From Pigoraptor vietnamica (lineage: Eukaryota; Opisthokonta; Filasterea): DNA of 10,049 bases. The stretch covers positions 1-10,049 of the forward strand of contig CALSCQ010002083.1 of the NCBI GenBank assembly GCA_943704525.1, given 5' to 3'. The position numbers were made by a program, and so were the translations under genes. Under the pieces are notes generated by a model. That model was not told the origin of the DNA. It did no database searches and was given only the letters and a program-made list of their open reading frames with translations. Shown here one piece after another: positions 8,171 through 10,049 of the stretch. The number at the start of each line of letters is the position of its first letter. The stretch's first letter is position 1.

Positions 8171-9948
8171 TCAGAAGGCGTAGTTCATGCCGATGTCCTG
8201 GCGCGCGAGTTCGAGGAGCATCGGGTCATCGAAGAACTTGCCGATGCTGACGTCCTCGCTGAGGCCCTGTGGCACATACGGGGTGTTGGATCAGCACAGA
8301 CTTGGTAGAGCGTTAATTGGCGTCCATAAACTCCGTTCAGTGAGAGAGAAAGAGAGACGGGAGTGATGCTATCACGGTCCAGCAGACGAGACGCCCGCAA
8401 TAACAACGGCAACGCACAGGCACAAACACGGCATCCGCACAACCCACATGCACCTGAAATAGACAGCGCTCCACATGAAATGCGACCACAAAACGCAGGC
8501 GTACCTTACGCCTGCGCGTCTTGACCATGAACTCGCGCGCCAAATTCTGCGGCGGCTGCGGCTCAAGCGGCCTGAGGACAATGCTGCGGTCCAGCGGATC
8601 GCCAGGCACAATCTGCGCAAACGACATAGCGCGGTCGCATAAGGAGGTGCGTGCATGTGCGAATTTGTCACGAGGCGTTCCAATGTGGGAACATTTGGGC
8701 TCGTGTGTGCGTCATATAAACTCGTGAGTGAGTCTGCATTGCACTATGTGCACACAATCGTGACGACCCCGCACGCACCTGCCAGTGGTCGAACACCGAG
8801 AGCGAGAACGCCTGTCCCTGCGTGTGCGTGCGGAGGTCCGTCTCAAACCCAAACGAGTCCATCGCGGGAATGAGCGCCTTCACAATGTACAACGGAGAGC
8901 CGGCCTTCGGCATGTCCTGCACCACGTGACCGCTGCGGTGCGAATGGCGACGGGTGAGACGACGAGTGCGGGCATTAAGTTCGCGCAGACGCAAGGTCGT
9001 CACACGCAATTCGCAAACGTGCATTAGCGTTCGCGTGCGCGCGTACACATGCAAGTCGAGTGTGCACGCCTCGCTTCCGCTCAGTCCACACTACGACCCA
9101 TCGCAGCATCCGCACAGCACCCACCGCCTCCTCGAGAGCACAGTGTAGATGGCGGCGACGCAGTCCGCGGGCGCGCACACTTCGACGTGCATGTAGGGCT
9201 CCATGAGGCGCGGGGTGGCCATCAGGAAACCAGAGTACGCCACGCGGCGTGCCGTGGGGATGACCTGGCCGCCCCCCCGGTGGATGGGCTCGGGGGCGAT
9301 CGTCGCATCGAGCACGCGCATCTTCACGCTGCGCATGGGCTCCTCGCACAGGGGGCCCTGGTGGGAGAGACGAGGTTTGCCGTTTGAGTTCGTGTGGGTG
9401 CGTTGCGAGTGCTGTGCGCGAGACCGTATGGGAGAAGTGTGTGTGTGTGCGACAACGTGCTTGCACGCGATTACACACAGAGTGTGCGTATGTTCACTAG
9501 TGCCAATCTAGCCACAGAGCCGCGCTTACCTCGCGCGACGCCCACTGGAACCCCTGCACGATGCTGTCGCGCACACTCGCGAGCACCGACTTGTCGACGG
9601 TGGAGAGTGTGTCGTCGAGGAGCACATTCGGCCTAAGACGCGCACGCAGTGGCGATAAGGTGTGAGCGGCAGGCGGCAAACACGCGAAGCCACAGCGCAT
9701 CGAGACAGCACAACCAAACCCCACACCTACATCCGAGCACACAAACACTGTGCGACATGAACGGAGAGACAGCGAACAGCACAAGCAGAGTCCGCAGACA
9801 ACAGCAGCACGCCCAACCACTCGCAACTGTCAGCGATCCCAGCACAACTCGCCAAGGACACCCACCCGTTGTTGTCGGGGCCAAACGCCCACACGGAGCG
9901 CGCGGCAAGCACGTCCCACCCGTACCGCTGCTGGAAGAACTCGCCGAC
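8171..9948 (-). CDS. EFTUD2: U5 snRNP GTPase Snu114/EFTUD2, C-terminal six exons (5'-partial)
   Basis: Exons in transcript order are 9948-9866, 9632-9530, 9357-9125, 8932-8779, 8612-8505 and 8266-8171. All junctions are GT-AG and in phase, giving 258 residues and a TGA. They match the end of the EF-2-like spliceosomal GTPase: [15 protein letters not shown], then [72 protein letters not shown] and [21 protein letters not shown] and the THTQGQAFS stretch, plus KTRRRKGLSEDVS near the end, separate it from cytosolic EF-2. Domains IV and V are present; the GTP-binding domain lies beyond the window (family about 950-1000 residues). Snu114 sits in the U5 snRNP with Prp8 and Brr2 and controls Brr2 unwinding of U4/U6 and spliceosome disassembly, in the nucleus. 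The sequence before 9948 is intronic, with an in-frame TGA. Confidence 0.96.
8267..8504 (-). other. Last intron of EFTUD2
   Basis: The donor GTACGC begins at 8504 and the acceptor CACAG ends at 8267. A C/T-rich tract (on the minus strand, about 8360-8339) lies some 70 bases before the acceptor. If retained, the frame would stay open for about 55 codons to a stop at 8339-8337 and would replace the conserved C-terminus. Confidence 0.9.
8494..8516 (-). promoter_or_regulatory. Perfect hairpin enclosing the 5' splice site of the last EFTUD2 intron
   Basis: On the transcript strand CGCAGGCGTA (8516-8507) pairs perfectly with TACGCCTGCG (8503-8494) around the loop AGG. A G·U pair would extend it by one. 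The exon/intron junction (AAG|GTACGC, between 8505 and 8504) lies in the loop. The 5' arm encodes part of the conserved TRRRK peptide; the 3' arm is intronic and free to vary. Confidence 0.8.
9519..9539 (-). promoter_or_regulatory. Shorter hairpin around a second EFTUD2 5' splice site
   Basis: On the minus strand CGCGC (9537-9533) pairs with GCGCG (9525-9521), extendable by U·G and G-C pairs. The loop GAGGTAA contains the GAG|GTAAGC junction. GC-rich sequence makes short stems like this likely by chance. Confidence 0.4.
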
Positions 9949-10039
9949 CTGCGCGGGTCACGTGATCGGCCGTGAGCAATCGATGCGCCATGAAGGAATT
10001 CGGAGCCAATAGAGCGTCCGCGTGCACACGCATACGTAT

Positions 10040-10049
10040 CCCCCCCCCC
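10040..10049. repeat. C homopolymer at the right edge
   Basis: Ten C residues run to the end of the window, inside or next to the EFTUD2 intron upstream of 9948. It may be a genuine tract or an assembly break point. Confidence 0.9.

Noticed and set aside
8171-9948. Calling this gene translation elongation factor 2
   Set aside because: [23 protein letters not shown] and the KTRRRKGLSEDVS / [10 protein letters not shown] tail are those of Snu114/EFTUD2, not EF-2.

Overview
The window is eukaryotic nuclear DNA from a GC-rich, intron-rich protist. Two of its genes are split by short GT-AG introns (144-297 bp), and one of them is unmistakably a core spliceosome component. The GTGCGT-type 5' splice sites, GC-rich codon ends and GT/GTGCGT-rich introns fit an amoebozoan such as Acanthamoeba; that assignment is inference from style, not proof. 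Both edges are low-complexity: a (GT)n microsatellite at the left and a C homopolymer at the right. The piece may therefore be a whole short-read contig that broke at repeats.

Layout. 1-187 is a GT/GTGTGC microsatellite. 190-515 holds a minus-strand stretch with coding-like codon use but a broken frame. 516-1421 has no convincing gene; it contains AT-rich and CACGTG motifs and a degenerate tandem array just upstream of the first gene. 1422-4873 (+) is a four-exon gene for a ~911-residue single-pass type II membrane protein with a large, putatively glycosylated outer domain. 4874-5489 is the convergent intergenic region, with one weak 180-codon open frame and an AT-rich patch. 5490-7657 (-) is an apparently intronless F-box/ankyrin-like gene of the type abundant in giant viruses of amoebae and in some protists. 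It is interrupted by one frame break near 6600. 7658-8170 is its 5' flank. 8171-9948 (-) is the last six exons of the U5 snRNP GTPase Snu114/EFTUD2; its 5' part lies beyond the right edge.

The three genes show no obvious functional link. The two most interesting points are a perfect 10-bp hairpin that puts the 5' splice site of the last EFTUD2 intron in its loop, in a gene that itself encodes a splicing factor, and the virus-like, intronless F-box/ankyrin gene beside a core host gene.
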